64,000 nucleotides of DNA, taken from NCBI GenBank assembly GCA_001661245.1, contig KV454017.1, positions 585,909 to 649,908 of the forward strand, read 5' to 3'. Made by a program: the position numbers and the translations under genes. The notes below the pieces were generated by a model. It had not been told where the DNA came from, ran no database searches, and saw only the letters and a list, made by a program, of their open reading frames with translations. Positions 1 to 10,277 of the stretch are shown piece after piece. This DNA comes from Pachysolen tannophilus NRRL Y-2460. Lineage: Eukaryota > Ascomycota > Pichiomycetes > Alaninales > Pachysolenaceae. Positions within the stretch are counted from its first letter, which is position 1, and every line of letters starts with the position of its first letter.

Positions 1-29
1 TAATTAATTAAGACGCAAAAAAAAAAACA

Positions 30-323
30 TTAAATCAAACGACCTTGTGAATTATTATAAAGTCTTTGCGCAGCTACTGCATCTGTACTACAAACGCTCG
101 AAGTAGATTGTGATTTAACCTCACCATTAGGACCATAAAACCAAGCCTTTTCTTTAATACAATTTGATCCAGCACAACCACATTCCTTATGATGTGTAAT
201 ATCACTTTGAGAATCAGACATAATCAAGGATGGATGATGAGATGGTATGGTGGGTCTTTCCTGTTGCTGTTGTTTAGGAATATAAATCTGATTTTTAATG
301 CTGCTTAATCTCTCTGTTTCCAT
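30..323 (-). CDS. Small hypothetical Cys-containing protein
   Basis: A 97-codon reading frame from the ATG at 323; an upstream in-frame TTG at 344 is not a likely start. I do not recognise the family. The first half is polar with a QQQQ run. The second half holds a compact motif C-G-C-A-G-S-N-C around residues 50-58, followed by an aromatic KAWFYGPNGE stretch that looks conserved in style. This could be a small metal-binding or intermembrane-space type protein, but that is a guess. It lies tandem to and downstream of ZIP4, with about 290 bp between them that would act as its promoter. No signal peptide or membrane segment is visible. It sits near the window edge but the stop codon at 30-32 is inside, so it appears complete. 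Confidence 0.5.
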   Translation of the reverse strand: METERLSSIKNQIYIPKQQQQERPTIPSHHPSLIMSDSQSDITHHKECGCAGSNCIKEKAWFYGPNGEVKSQSTSSVCSTDAVAAQRLYNNSQGRLI

Positions 324-612
324 TTTTCTTGTTGACTTATACAAAAATAAATAAACAATAACCCAGTTAAAAGACAGCTGACAGCTACTTAAAGAGTACT
401 GTATAAATCTGCGAAAAAAAAAAAAAGAATTGGATTTCCCTTTGTTTAGAATAACAAAACCAACCTGGTAACCGTGAAATAAAATTTATAAGTAACAGCT
501 AACTAAATGTAATTATAAACAATAATAAAAGAAATAAAACAAACTCATCATTTAATTTTAAAATTTTTGTATCTATCTATATCAGGATCTGCTGTTTCGA
601 GTTATTTTTTTT

Positions 613-3600
613 TTATATATTTTGATAAGATAAGTAAGCCGCAGACGAGATGCATGTCACATTAAGTGATACTTGCAGTTGTGCGTCCAAGTTATCAAGA
701 CGATATTCCATAAAGGGTAACTGTTAAGAAAAAAAAAGAAAAGAAAAAAAAAATAAACGAAAATAACCAAACATAAGATAGACTTCAAAAACAAATTCAA
801 ACTATATTTTATTTTCTTCTAGTTGAAGATTTTTCCAGAGATCAGATAACTAGTTTAGCAAAAATAAAAAAAAAAAATAATAGAATATTATCATAATAGT
901 TAGAGAATTGCCAGGGGTAAGCTGAAGAAAAAAAACAAAGTTTTTTATGAATACTTACTTTTCTTTCAGCATCTGGAGAGATATAGCCTGAGAGTTTCAT
1001 AGAGATTGTACACCAATATTCGCCTTCCTCTCTCCGTTTTTCACTGCATTAGCATTGTTAGAAATAAGGGTTCTTAGTTTTTTTTTTTTTTTTTTTTTTT
1101 CTTTCATTGTAGTTGGAAATACTCACATTATATATGAAACTCCTCGATTCCAACAAGTGATCGATAACCACTCTATTTCTTCAATTGGGACCGGATCTTC
1201 GGTAGTAGTTACACGAATTCTCGTATACATTTGATCGACAATACGTTTCCAAGTTTCTTCCTCTTTTGTTGATAAATTCTCTAGTAAAAATCTCACCCAT
1301 TTAGAAACATTTTTAGAAGATACCGATTTACTTCCAATGGATCTATCAGCAATTATTAATAAAATTGAAGATTTTTTTGAAGATGATATATTTTTTTGCT
1401 TGTTAATAGTATGAATTAAAACATTATCTAGCTTCAAGGAATAAGGTACAGGTAATTTTTGTGTTTCTTGGGCCGTGGTTTCCGCAGAGCTCCAGTTACT
1501 TAAGCATAAATCTGCATTAAATTGAAAAGATAAAATAGTAGCGTATGATTCATTCCAGATTGCTTTCTCATCTTCACCACACTCCAGTAATTTTCGTAAA
1601 ATAAAAGTATTTAAATTCAAACAACACTGTAAGATTTCTTTCCATATCTCTATTTTTTCATTTTCCTTGATCATTTCATCAGCTGTTAGCATAGACAAAG
1701 ATAGTAAATACACAACATAGCTTCTAGTATACCATATATGTAACCTGCTGTTGTTTTCATTACTGATATCTTTTGGAATTAGTTCATTAAATTTAAATGA
1801 AATTTTAGATAATTCCTTTGAATATGTACATAGCGATGACTCAACACATTCTAAAGATATTGTATAACTTTTAGATGAAAACCATTCCAAATCATTAAAA
1901 GTGAAAACTTTTCGATTATTTTTTTTCTTTGAAACAAATAAAGCAAACTGATAACTTTCATAGAAAAGTTCTTGTAACTTATCTAAATACAATATCATCA
2001 TATTCTTATCAGTTTCTTTAACACTATTGAACTCCTGGATAATTAACTCAACAGTAGAGCGTAAAGAGGAAACTATTAATAGATCATTGGATAATGTTGT
2101 CACATCCGCTTCATTATTCAACCCGCTAACATTAATACTTTTAATAACAGACATAACACCATGGATGGTGACATTGAAATTATCTATTTTTCTTGCTTCA
2201 ATTGTAGACATTGCCAATACCGTAATTCGATTTGGGTCTTTGGAATTATTAATCGTATCCAATATTTTGATTGCCTTCGTATTATCCTTTTTCAGCAAAG
2301 AAACCATGAACAAACAATATTGGGTGATTGGATTCAATCTGTCGTCATCATCCATCGTGTTACATAAAGATTCAACTTTATCATACTGGCGTAAAGCTAA
2401 ATTGCACTTCAAAATATTTCTTTGAATTTTTCCCTTTTGCGTATTCTCATGACTAATTAAACGGTGTAATGATAATTCAAACCAGCTAATTGCTACTTTA
2501 TAATTTTTTTCCTTCTTTAAACGTGTTCCAGAATTCCACAAAAGTGTGACAATACAACTTGAACATCTCTTGGTCAAAGGTTTAAAAAATTTCTTTTCAG
2601 AAGTGTTCAAATAAGAACTGATATCTTCTGGTGAAGGACTTTCAAATTTTGAAATACTGATCCATATTCTCACAGTCATTAACGATTCCAAATGATCATG
2701 AAAATCTTTAATAGGATCTAGCTTATCACTATTGACAATATAATCTAAACAGCGAATTGCTCCCATAGGATCATAATTTGCGTGTTCATTAATTAAACCC
2801 ATAATTTCTTTAAAATTCTGTGCAAATGAAATTGATTTCAACATTCTCATAATCACTTTCTCTATATCCTGAGCTTGGTTTTCTGTTTTTTGAGACTTCA
2901 AAAAATTAACGAGTAACGTATATGGTTCAATTTTAGTTGGAAATTTGTTTTCCAAATACGAAATAAAATTATGAGCTTTATTATAATCATCTCGTTTCAT
3001 ACAACAGTGTATTAGTAAGATCAAATTGTTTAAATGAACAATTCTAACTGCATCTTCATCGGTTTGAATTGACTCTAAATATTCAAAACATTTGCTACCA
3101 AAGTAGAAGCTTTGATCAAAAGTATTTCGATTGAATAAATTTAAACTTGCATTATACAATATTCTGCAATAATTTAAAATAAATTTTGAATCAATAATTC
3201 CTTCATTTAATTTTTTTGCTATAGAAATTTTTGAATCATATAATTTTGCAATTTCAAAATCACGGACACAAAGGGATAATTGTATATCTACAACGTATAT
3301 TTCAACCTTGATAAGTTCCAATTGAGGTGCCAATTTCCTCAAATTAATTGAATTTTCAATTTCAAGCAAAGAAATTAACTTATCTGAATAATCTTGAATT
3401 TTTTTGGCTAAATCAATCTCATTTTCATCCATGCAGGAATTAAATAATTTCAAAAACAATTTAAGAATTTTCAACTTGTTATCGACTGATTTCTTAAATG
3501 ATTCATGAACCCACAATAACATGATTGCAAACAATCTAACATTACATACAACTGATTTCAAGTTACCCTCGTAAGATCTATAGTACACAGAAGCCGTGTT

Positions 3601-3957
3601 CCATAAACTTGAACCTGAAGCATCTATAGATTCCAATGTAACAGACGTTACCGATTCATTCTCATCACTTACTTTTTCAGTTTTAGTATAATTGGTATTC
3701 CTAATCGATTCTAAAATCGGCAACAAACTGGTAACATTAACCGTCTCAATCTCATTCTGCTCAAACAGTCGAATGAAACTTTTGGCATTATCTATTGTAC
3801 AATTCAAATGTTAGATCTCATAATTATACTTCTTCTCAATCTAGACAATACAACATTCACAATGTTGTAGTGCAAAAATGATACTTCTAAAAGGGAAAGG
3901 GTAATAAATACCATCCAACTGTTTCAAAGTTTCTTCAACATTTGACATAACTTCCAT
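613..3957 (-). CDS. ZIP4: Meiotic crossover (ZMM) protein Zip4/Spo22, four exons
   Basis: Zip4/Spo22 is a TPR-repeat scaffold on meiotic chromosomes that promotes crossovers with Zip1-3, Mer3 and Msh4-Msh5. The main exon encodes a long helical solenoid with TPR-like units (for example YKVAISWFELSLHRLI) and the C-terminal EWLSITCWNRGVSYI typical of the SPO22 family. My gene model: exon 1 3957-3912, intron 3911-3792 (GTATTT, branch CTAAC, TAG), exon 2 3791-1127, intron 1126-1044 (GTGAGT, branch CTAAC, CAG), exon 3 1043-959, intron 958-721 (GTAAGT, polypyrimidine tract, AACAG), exon 4 720-613. All phases join and give 967 residues, against 975 in S. cerevisiae. Exon 3 supplies GEYWCTISMKLSGYISPDAERK, which continues the family's last helix. 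The final 35-residue exon is the least certain part. An unspliced start at 3807 is the alternative N terminus. Confidence 0.85.
3849..3869. promoter_or_regulatory. Palindrome TACAACAT-N5-ATGTTGTA in ZIP4 intron 1
   Basis: The sequence reads TACAACATT, CAC, AATGTTGTA: two perfect 9-base arms around three bases, equal to 8-base half-sites spaced by 5. The same half-sites with the same spacing occur in the MEI2-like/MSH5 promoter at 31399-31421. It may be a dimeric transcription-factor site or an RNA hairpin inside the intron. If translation instead starts at 3807, the site would be a promoter element 42 bp upstream of the ATG. Confidence 0.55.
3897..3911 (-). promoter_or_regulatory. Weak 5' splice site plus Mer1-like splicing enhancer, ZIP4 intron 1
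   Basis: Intron 1 starts GTATTT rather than the usual GTATGT or GTAAGT. Positions +7 to +15 read ATTACCCTT. The S. cerevisiae Mer1 intronic enhancer is AYACCCUY, and SPO22/ZIP4 is one of its known targets there. Seven of eight bases agree. The identical element lies at the same offset in MSH5 intron 2. Confidence 0.5.
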
Positions 3958-4155
3958 TTCAAAGCTCTTAAGCCAAAAATCAACACAAAATCAATCCAAC
4001 AAGATAACCAAACGCTCTTTAATTCAATTAATAATATAATAAAATACAATTAGATAAATGAAATGTTCAGATCTCATAAGCGTTTAAATTTAATCTGGAT
4101 TTTTGATTTGATTTCTTGTATGCTAATATTGCACGACTAAATTTGAATATATATT

Positions 4156-4803
4156 TTATGTATTTAAAATCATCAATTGGTTGGTTGGTTGATTTTGATA
4201 AAAAAACCAGGAATGCATTATAAGATAAGCACATGTAATGAACGATCCTATGTCAAATGCTAAAACCATATTTGGATAACCTGAAATTAAGGAACTAATC
4301 AAAGTATCAAAAGATCTCACTGAAATCAATAATGACAAATCCAATGAATAAAATCTATTTTTCGAAACAGCATCTATTTGAAAACGCGGGAAATTAACCG
4401 CTGAAGAAATGAAACTTGAAACAAAAATTGAAATTAATCTAACTAATTCATTGTTTTTCATCTTGAAAACTTTCAACAAAACCAGTCTCAAAGCTGGATC
4501 TATAGAGTTCAACGTAAAAATCAATTTGAACATGAAAAATGGGAACTTATCTAACTGAGCAGCTTTTCTTAACAATTTATAACATTTAAGCAAATCATTT
4601 TTAAAATCAAAATCATTTTTTCTATGTTTAAACAGAATCACCATTCTACTTATCAACTTCGGCAAAGTGATATATATATACGTGACAAAAAAAGCTTTTG
4701 CAGATGATTTAGCATTCTTGTTTGCATATTTCATTAAGAGTTGAACCACCAAAGCAATCTGCTCTGCCTTAGTTTTTTGCTTCATCAAGTTCGCAGAACT
4801 CAT
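4156..4803 (-). CDS. N-terminal half of a TMEM135-like membrane protein
   Basis: 215 residues, start ATG at 4803. The protein is hydrophobic with several likely membrane helices (roughly residues 36-58, 90-112, 122-140, 150-170, 178-200). Its order of segments matches the first half of fungal TMEM135-like proteins: SSAKAFFVTYIYITLPKLISR, a LDKFPFFMFKLIF segment, a RFYSLDLSLLISVRSFDTLI segment, and AYLIMHSWFFY at the end. In the full-length fungal family that last motif runs straight into P-x-RLPxSYxxWI. That continuation is exactly the start of the next gene, which lies on the opposite strand. The tail after HSWFFY (QNQPTNQLMILNT) looks like new sequence read after a breakpoint. The family acts in mitochondrial and peroxisomal/lipid biology in animals; its yeast role is unknown. 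The family assignment is from memory of motifs. Confidence 0.65.
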   Translation of the reverse strand: MSSANLMKQKTKAEQIALVVQLLMKYANKNAKSSAKAFFVTYIYITLPKLISRMVILFKHRKNDFDFKNDLLKCYKLLRKAAQLDKFPFFMFKLIFTLNSIDPALRLVLLKVFKMKNNELVRLISIFVSSFISSAVNFPRFQIDAVSKNRFYSLDLSLLISVRSFDTLISSLISGYPNMVLAFDIGSFITCAYLIMHSWFFYQNQPTNQLMILNT

Positions 4804-4924
4804 ATATTAAATTTTTTTTTCTTTTTTCTTTTTTTTTGTTTTTTCCTCCAAACCACTGAAAACTATTGATAACCAAAAATCACAAAAGTTGCCAAGTCAC
4901 ACCATATACTATACTCTTCCCTAA
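4804..4924. promoter_or_regulatory. 121-bp shared divergent promoter between the two TMEM135-like halves
   Basis: The two half-genes start head to head with only 121 bp between their ATGs. The sequence is T-rich on the left side and has a TATACTATACT stretch close to the right-hand start. It must contain both 5' UTRs and promoters, so the two transcripts are likely coordinated. Confidence 0.5.
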
Positions 4925-5731
4925 ATGCTTCTCTTTCCTACAAGATTACCCCCAAGTTATCGTAACTGGATAACAAAAGCTGCAAATATGGATACAGAAT
5001 TAGTTGAAGCCTTAAGATTAATGCATAGTAATCAATTATTTTATGGGAAGCCTAGTGAAAATGAAAAAGTTTTAGAACCATTATGCTTAAGAATTAATAT
5101 TGATCCACTGACAGGTAATCCTGCAAAGACTTTTCCTATTCCTTGTAAAGTTGTTCATTCAGGCTTGACAGATAGTTGTGAAATTAATTCATTAATAAAA
5201 TTTTGGAAAGGTTTTAAATTTGCATTCAAGATATACGCACCTTTAAATTCTATTATCATGTTAATTAGTGCGGTAAACACAAAAAACAAAATCATGTTTC
5301 GTTCCATTTTCATTAAAAATTTAATATCATCCTTAAGGTCTTCAATTTTCTTAGCTACTTTTATAGCCTTGAATTGGTATCCGATTTGTCTCTTTAGAAA
5401 TAAAATTGGACCGTTTTTGTCGAAATACAAGTTATTATCATCAACTGTGAATAATAATTTTGACAAATCTTTAGCTCCATCTTTTGGTTCTTTTATTTGT
5501 GGATTAAGTTCTTTAATTGAGACCTCGAAAAGAAGAAAAGATTTGACCTTGTTTATGGCTCCAAAAGCATTATTAACTATTATACCCTTGGAACTGAAAG
5601 AATCTTACTTACGAATTGAAAGTTTCGCATTTAGTGTTTTTTTCGCAATCTTGGTTTGTTACGCAAAAGAGCACCCAAAGAAAATAAGAGGCATGTATGG
5701 TAAAGGGTTGAGCGCTCTATTAAAATTGTAA
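4925..5731 (+). CDS. C-terminal half of a TMEM135-like membrane protein
   Basis: 268 residues from the ATG at 4925. After a short MLLFPT leader comes RLPPSYRNWITKAANMDTELVEALR, then the cysteine-rich signature C-K-V-V-H...SC (about residues 73-84) followed by FWKGFKFAFKIYAPLN. This is the hallmark of the TMEM135 cysteine-rich region and its first helix. Later SSIFLATFIALNWY, a glycine-containing GSFICGLSSLIETSKRRKDLTLFMAPKAL segment and ESFAFSVFFAILVCYAKEHPKKIRG also follow the family order. In fungal relatives these segments form the second half of one protein whose first half matches the divergent neighbour. I infer a split of an ancestral gene by local inversion. Whether the two products reassemble in the membrane is unknown. 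Confidence 0.75.
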   Translation: MLLFPTRLPPSYRNWITKAANMDTELVEALRLMHSNQLFYGKPSENEKVLEPLCLRINIDPLTGNPAKTFPIPCKVVHSGLTDSCEINSLIKFWKGFKFAFKIYAPLNSIIMLISAVNTKNKIMFRSIFIKNLISSLRSSIFLATFIALNWYPICLFRNKIGPFLSKYKLLSSTVNNNFDKSLAPSFGSFICGLSSLIETSKRRKDLTLFMAPKALLTIIPLELKESYLRIESFAFSVFFAILVCYAKEHPKKIRGMYGKGLSALLKL

Positions 5732-6158
5732 GTTTTTTTTTTTTTTATTTTCACCTATGTAATGTATTCTACAACTGTAAATTGCTTCATTTTATAGGTT
5801 TATGTGATTATTAATAAATAACGATAACGAAAAAGCAAAAATCGAACAAAGATTTATAAACAATGGCAAACTTGTGTTTTTCTAATATTAATGATTAAAT
5901 TACAAAAGAAAAAAAAAAAAAAAAAAAAATAGACATTCAAACAAGATAAAACAAAATTCAATTTTTTGACTGTGCTATTATTTTTTTCAAATTTAGAAAT
6001 AAAAACAGATAAGAAACTCTGAAAGAGCAAAACGATTGAAATTTTTTTGGAAAACAACACTTAATTTTCTTTAGAGACAAGAGATTTAAAATAGAACAAA
6101 AAACATAAAACAAAAAACAAAAGAAAAAAAAAAAAAAAATTCAAGAAACAAAATGAAT
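5732..6158. other. Convergent 3' intergenic region
   Basis: A 427-bp gap between two converging genes. It is AT-rich with A- and T-homopolymers (a run of about 21 A near 5909) and TAATAAATAA-like 3'-end signals for the plus-strand gene near 5810. No gene seen. Confidence 0.5.
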
Positions 6159-9100
6159 TTAAGAATTAACTGCATTGGCCATCTGGATCAAACGCTTGAT
6201 ACCAACCATCCATTGACCACATTCAGATGGATGTTCGATCGAAACTTCTGATTGTAATCTGGCAACATTGTCATAATCGCGAACTTCAAAATATTTTACT
6301 AACTCCAATAACCTAGCAATAATATCGTCACTCAATTCCTCGTTATTCAAATGGTCGAATAAAATATCAATTCTCTTCTTCGTATCCAGAACTTGTTTCT
6401 GGTATTTTTCTGGCATCTTCGGTGTAACTGTATCTAAAACTTTTGACAAAACATGATATATAGGTAAAACGTTTTGTGGAATGTGCTCACGATCACCAGC
6501 TGGATACTTTTGTTTTTGGAGTTCATTCTGTTGCTGCTGTTGTTGCTGCAAAGAGACCGGTTTTGGTGGTGGAGGAGCAAATGAAGCACCTGCACCTTGG
6601 CTGTACAAATCGGTGGAACTTGTCATAGGAGAAGTAATTGAGTTGAGAGCCGTAGCAGGTGGCGGCATAGTAAAACTAGAACCGGAAGGTTGCATTGGAT
6701 TGCTAACAGGTGCTGATGGAGCATAAGGATTTTTTGGGGCCTGCGGAGGTTGTGAAAAGTTTGGTGGAGGTGGTGGAGGGGGCATCTGCTGTTGAGGAGG
6801 AGCAGCTGATGGTGGTCTTCTAGCGTACGGATTTGTCACGTTAACCAGAGTTTGTGATGGCGGAGAAGGAAAAGCATGCTGTCTCTGTTGATCTAGCTGT
6901 TGAGGCTGTGGTGGTGGAGCGTATCTATTAGACTTGACTGATGCTGGAGCTGGCGATTGTGGTAAAGAAGGAGTAGCCGATCTACTTGAAGCCTTTGGTG
7001 GAGGATTAAGTGATGGCGGCGGTTGATTGAACGATGTATTACGTGTCTGTGATGGAGTACCTCTTGCCAATTCCGTACTGCCATGTTGCCCTAAAGCAAT
7101 GTTCGAATATGGAGAAGAAGTCAGGTTTGTAGTTGGTCGACTTCTGTTGGTACCAATATGAGAAGGCAAATCATTCCAACCTCCAACATCTTTTTTTATA
7201 CTAGCTTTTGGTGGTGCTGGTGGAGGCATTGAATCATCATGTTGCTTCAATTGTTGTTGTGCCAGCAAAGATCCATGTCTAACGCTATCCAAAGCAGTTG
7301 ATGGAGCATAAGCATTCAGTGTGACGGACAATCTTGGACCAGCTGATGGTGTAGATACAGCAGCAGTAGCATACGGGTTTATAACACTAGCTGCTGGTTG
7401 TTGCTGAGCACCGTTATACGCAGGCAGTCTGAAATTATTTTGATTTGCCAAAGTGGCCGGAGCAAACGATGGAGAAGTATTTGGAAGCTGTTGACTCAAA
7501 GATGATGGAGGATTTAACTGAGTCGCTGGAGTGACCTGATTGTAATATGGCTTCATGTATGAAGCTCTTCTAGGAGCTCCGGAAGTCGATAACCTTGATA
7601 TCGCAGGGTTTTGAATTGGTTTTACAATCGTCTTTCCCAATACTTTGGCGAGACGTTCCTTTTCTAATTTCAAACCTTCAAGATTTTCAGGTAACAATTG
7701 CAAGAATTTATCGGCTAGTTCAAAATGACCAAAGCCAGCAACTGAGTTTGAGTATTCTAAATAAGCCTTACAAATAGGCTCAAGACCTGGTCCAGAAAAT
7801 TCACCTGTAATTTTTGAAGCTGCTCTGTAAACAGTGATTTTTTCGACAAATTCGTTCAAAGCTTTGAAATGAGCTTCGGATGGAGTTAAGTGAGTCTCTG
7901 ACTTCAACAATTCTGTTTCTGTTTCTGTCAATTCTTTTATCCATATTGCTGCAATCTTATTAATAGCTCCACCAGCTAAATAACATATAAAAGCGTTTTG
8001 ACGAGCATCAGGTAATTCCGAAAATAAGATACGATCACCTAATTCTGAAATCTTTTTACTAAACTCTTCAGATTGCTTACAATATGTTGAAATTGCTGAT
8101 GCAATCTCTTTCCAGTTAGTAACATCACCATTAACAACAAGATCTGTAATATCCTTGGAAGCAACATTGTATATCAAACGTGAAATCGCTGAATTTTCAA
8201 CAGTCTTTTTGAAATATGCATTCTTAACTTTTTCCTTAATTTCATTAGAAGAGTCTAAGGCCAATACAAATGCCTCAGACAAACGATCTTCTTTAAGGCA
8301 TAAACTTACTGCTTCATCAAGTTTTCCTGATAAAATAGCCTTTTTCAAATTTTTATCCACTTCAGAGTCATCGATTGGGTTCAACGAGAATTTACCAGTA
8401 GGAATGAAAGATTGAAAATCAGAATCTAAACTAAGTTTAGCAAATATATCATCTGAATCATCATCTAAAAATGAAGTATCTCCATTTTCGGTTTTTTCTT
8501 TATTTTCAGTTTTTTCTTTATTTTCAACTTCTTGAGTCTTTTCCTTTTCAGATGTAGACTTTTCCTTTTCAGTTTTCTGTGAAGATATTTCGAATGAAAT
8601 ACTTTGTTTTAGTAAATCAGATTTATCTGTAACTAACAAAGTTTTTAATAATTTCCAATCAGATTTGGTGGTTTCAGTTGCAGCTTTAGAAATTCTCTCT
8701 TCGACAACTTCAGTGAAATCATTTTTTTCTAAAGCTGCAGTCAAACTATTGGCAGCATCCTCGACATTAGTATCACTAACAAATTTAGTTATTGAAATTG
8801 TTGATTTTGCTTCATCTTTATTTGGTTGAGTTACATGAACAATTTTACCACCAAAACCAAAAGAAACACTTGTTGGACGTTTCAACCATTTTGGGGCTTT
8901 TTTAACAGCAAACTCAGGCTGTTGAGTATCTGTTTCAGATAATTGATTCCAAAATTCTTCAGGATTAGATGAAGTTGAAACTTTAGAAGAAACGGGTGGT
9001 GAAGTATCTTGTAATGTTTGGACCACCACCTTACCATCAAATGAAGCTGTAGCAAAGATTTCTGGTAAAGATGGAGCAAACCTTGTTTCGAAAACCCAAT

Positions 9101-10004
9101 TAGCAGTTGTTGGATATTCACCAATTTTAGTACCTTCTTTTGGATCCCATAAATAAGTAGAATTATCTTTACCACTTGAAAGTAACAATTCATCATCTTG
9201 AGGACACCAATCTAATGATAAGACACCTTTCTTATGACCTGTTAAAATTTTTTCTGGTTCTCTTGGATTTCTTAAATTCCAAGATAAAATATATGGTGCT
9301 CCATCTGTATCAGAAGCAGTTACTAATTTTGTACTTTCACTTGGATGCCAAGAAACCACAGATAAGTTACATCTTCCAGTTGGACTTGTATAATTCAAAT
9401 GTAAAACTTCCTTTTGTGCTCTTAAATCCCAAATTGAAGTATAACCTGTAGTACCAGCAGATGCAAAAACGTGACTAACGCTATTATTCCATGAAAGACA
9501 AGTTATATCTTCCATTGGAGTCATTGCCTTCCCAGGAGCAATTGGATGGTCTATCTTATTAGTATCCCATATGAAGATTTCACCTTTGGCACCAGCAGTG
9601 GCAAGAACATGATCTTCAGTAGGACTAAATTGAACAGCTTTTACTGGACCAGAATGATTTTTCCCAATATAAATACTAGCAGCGTCAAGCGAAGAACCAT
9701 CTATTAATTTCTTGGCATCCCAGAATTGAACAATACTATTTTCTAAAGCTCCAACAAGCATACCATTGGTATGATCCGCATATTTCTTACTCCATGCTAA
9801 AGCATGAAATTTTGTATCCAAAGCAGCAGAAACTATTGGTTCCTTTGTCAATTTGGAACTCAATATATCCCAAATCTCCAATTTCGACGAAGCCGAAAAA
9901 TCCAAATCAACAGCGCCTGCCGCAGAACCAGTAGCCAACAACGGTAGCGAATCATGAGACCATACAAACGTTGCTGTACGTTCAACTTCACTAAGTTTCA
10001 CCAT
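6159..10004 (-). CDS. SEC31: COPII outer-coat protein Sec31
   Basis: Sec31 pairs with Sec13 to form the COPII outer cage on ER exit sites. The start MVKLSEVERTATFVWSHDS and a WD40 propeller over about residues 1-340 match yeast Sec31 closely (repeats end in IWD, LWD and similar). A Sec13-binding blade and ACE1 alpha-solenoid follow (about 380-800). Then comes a long Pro/Gln/Ser-rich linker (about 830-1170) with many NPYA and PPP motifs, which stimulates Sar1 GTPase and binds Sec23. A C-terminal helical domain (about 1180-1281) ends the protein. At 1281 residues it is close to the 1273 of S. cerevisiae. The linker carries Q-rich microsatellites that can vary in length. The first 90 or so codons are repeated beyond the assembly gap upstream. 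Confidence 0.97.
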   Translation of the reverse strand: MVKLSEVERTATFVWSHDSLPLLATGSAAGAVDLDFSASSKLEIWDILSSKLTKEPIVSAALDTKFHALAWSKKYADHTNGMLVGALENSIVQFWDAKKLIDGSSLDAASIYIGKNHSGPVKAVQFSPTEDHVLATAGAKGEIFIWDTNKIDHPIAPGKAMTPMEDITCLSWNNSVSHVFASAGTTGYTSIWDLRAQKEVLHLNYTSPTGRCNLSVVSWHPSESTKLVTASDTDGAPYILSWNLRNPREPEKILTGHKKGVLSLDWCPQDDELLLSSGKDNSTYLWDPKEGTKIGEYPTTANWVFETRFAPSLPEIFATASFDGKVVVQTLQDTSPPVSSKVSTSSNPEEFWNQLSETDTQQPEFAVKKAPKWLKRPTSVSFGFGGKIVHVTQPNKDEAKSTISITKFVSDTNVEDAANSLTAALEKNDFTEVVEERISKAATETTKSDWKLLKTLLVTDKSDLLKQSISFEISSQKTEKEKSTSEKEKTQEVENKEKTENKEKTENGDTSFLDDDSDDIFAKLSLDSDFQSFIPTGKFSLNPIDDSEVDKNLKKAILSGKLDEAVSLCLKEDRLSEAFVLALDSSNEIKEKVKNAYFKKTVENSAISRLIYNVASKDITDLVVNGDVTNWKEIASAISTYCKQSEEFSKKISELGDRILFSELPDARQNAFICYLAGGAINKIAAIWIKELTETETELLKSETHLTPSEAHFKALNEFVEKITVYRAASKITGEFSGPGLEPICKAYLEYSNSVAGFGHFELADKFLQLLPENLEGLKLEKERLAKVLGKTIVKPIQNPAISRLSTSGAPRRASYMKPYYNQVTPATQLNPPSSLSQQLPNTSPSFAPATLANQNNFRLPAYNGAQQQPAASVINPYATAAVSTPSAGPRLSVTLNAYAPSTALDSVRHGSLLAQQQLKQHDDSMPPPAPPKASIKKDVGGWNDLPSHIGTNRSRPTTNLTSSPYSNIALGQHGSTELARGTPSQTRNTSFNQPPPSLNPPPKASSRSATPSLPQSPAPASVKSNRYAPPPQPQQLDQQRQHAFPSPPSQTLVNVTNPYARRPPSAAPPQQQMPPPPPPPNFSQPPQAPKNPYAPSAPVSNPMQPSGSSFTMPPPATALNSITSPMTSSTDLYSQGAGASFAPPPPKPVSLQQQQQQQNELQKQKYPAGDREHIPQNVLPIYHVLSKVLDTVTPKMPEKYQKQVLDTKKRIDILFDHLNNEELSDDIIARLLELVKYFEVRDYDNVARLQSEVSIEHPSECGQWMVGIKRLIQMANAVNS

Positions 10005-10277
10005 TGTTATTATTATTATATATTACGGATCTCTCTTTCTCTCTCTCCTTTTGATTTCAACACTTGACACACACACAAACAAACAAAAAAAAAAGAGAAA
10101 TACTCTTTTTCTCAACCCAATTCAATTATACCAATCACTTCAATCCAAACAGCAATTTATATTGGAAAGAAATTAATTCCGTTAAAAATCACCTAGATCT
10201 GACTGACACGTATTTCAAAAAAACAAAAAATAGTTATTTAAATTAATTGCTTTTTTAATAGAAATCAAAAAAAAAAA

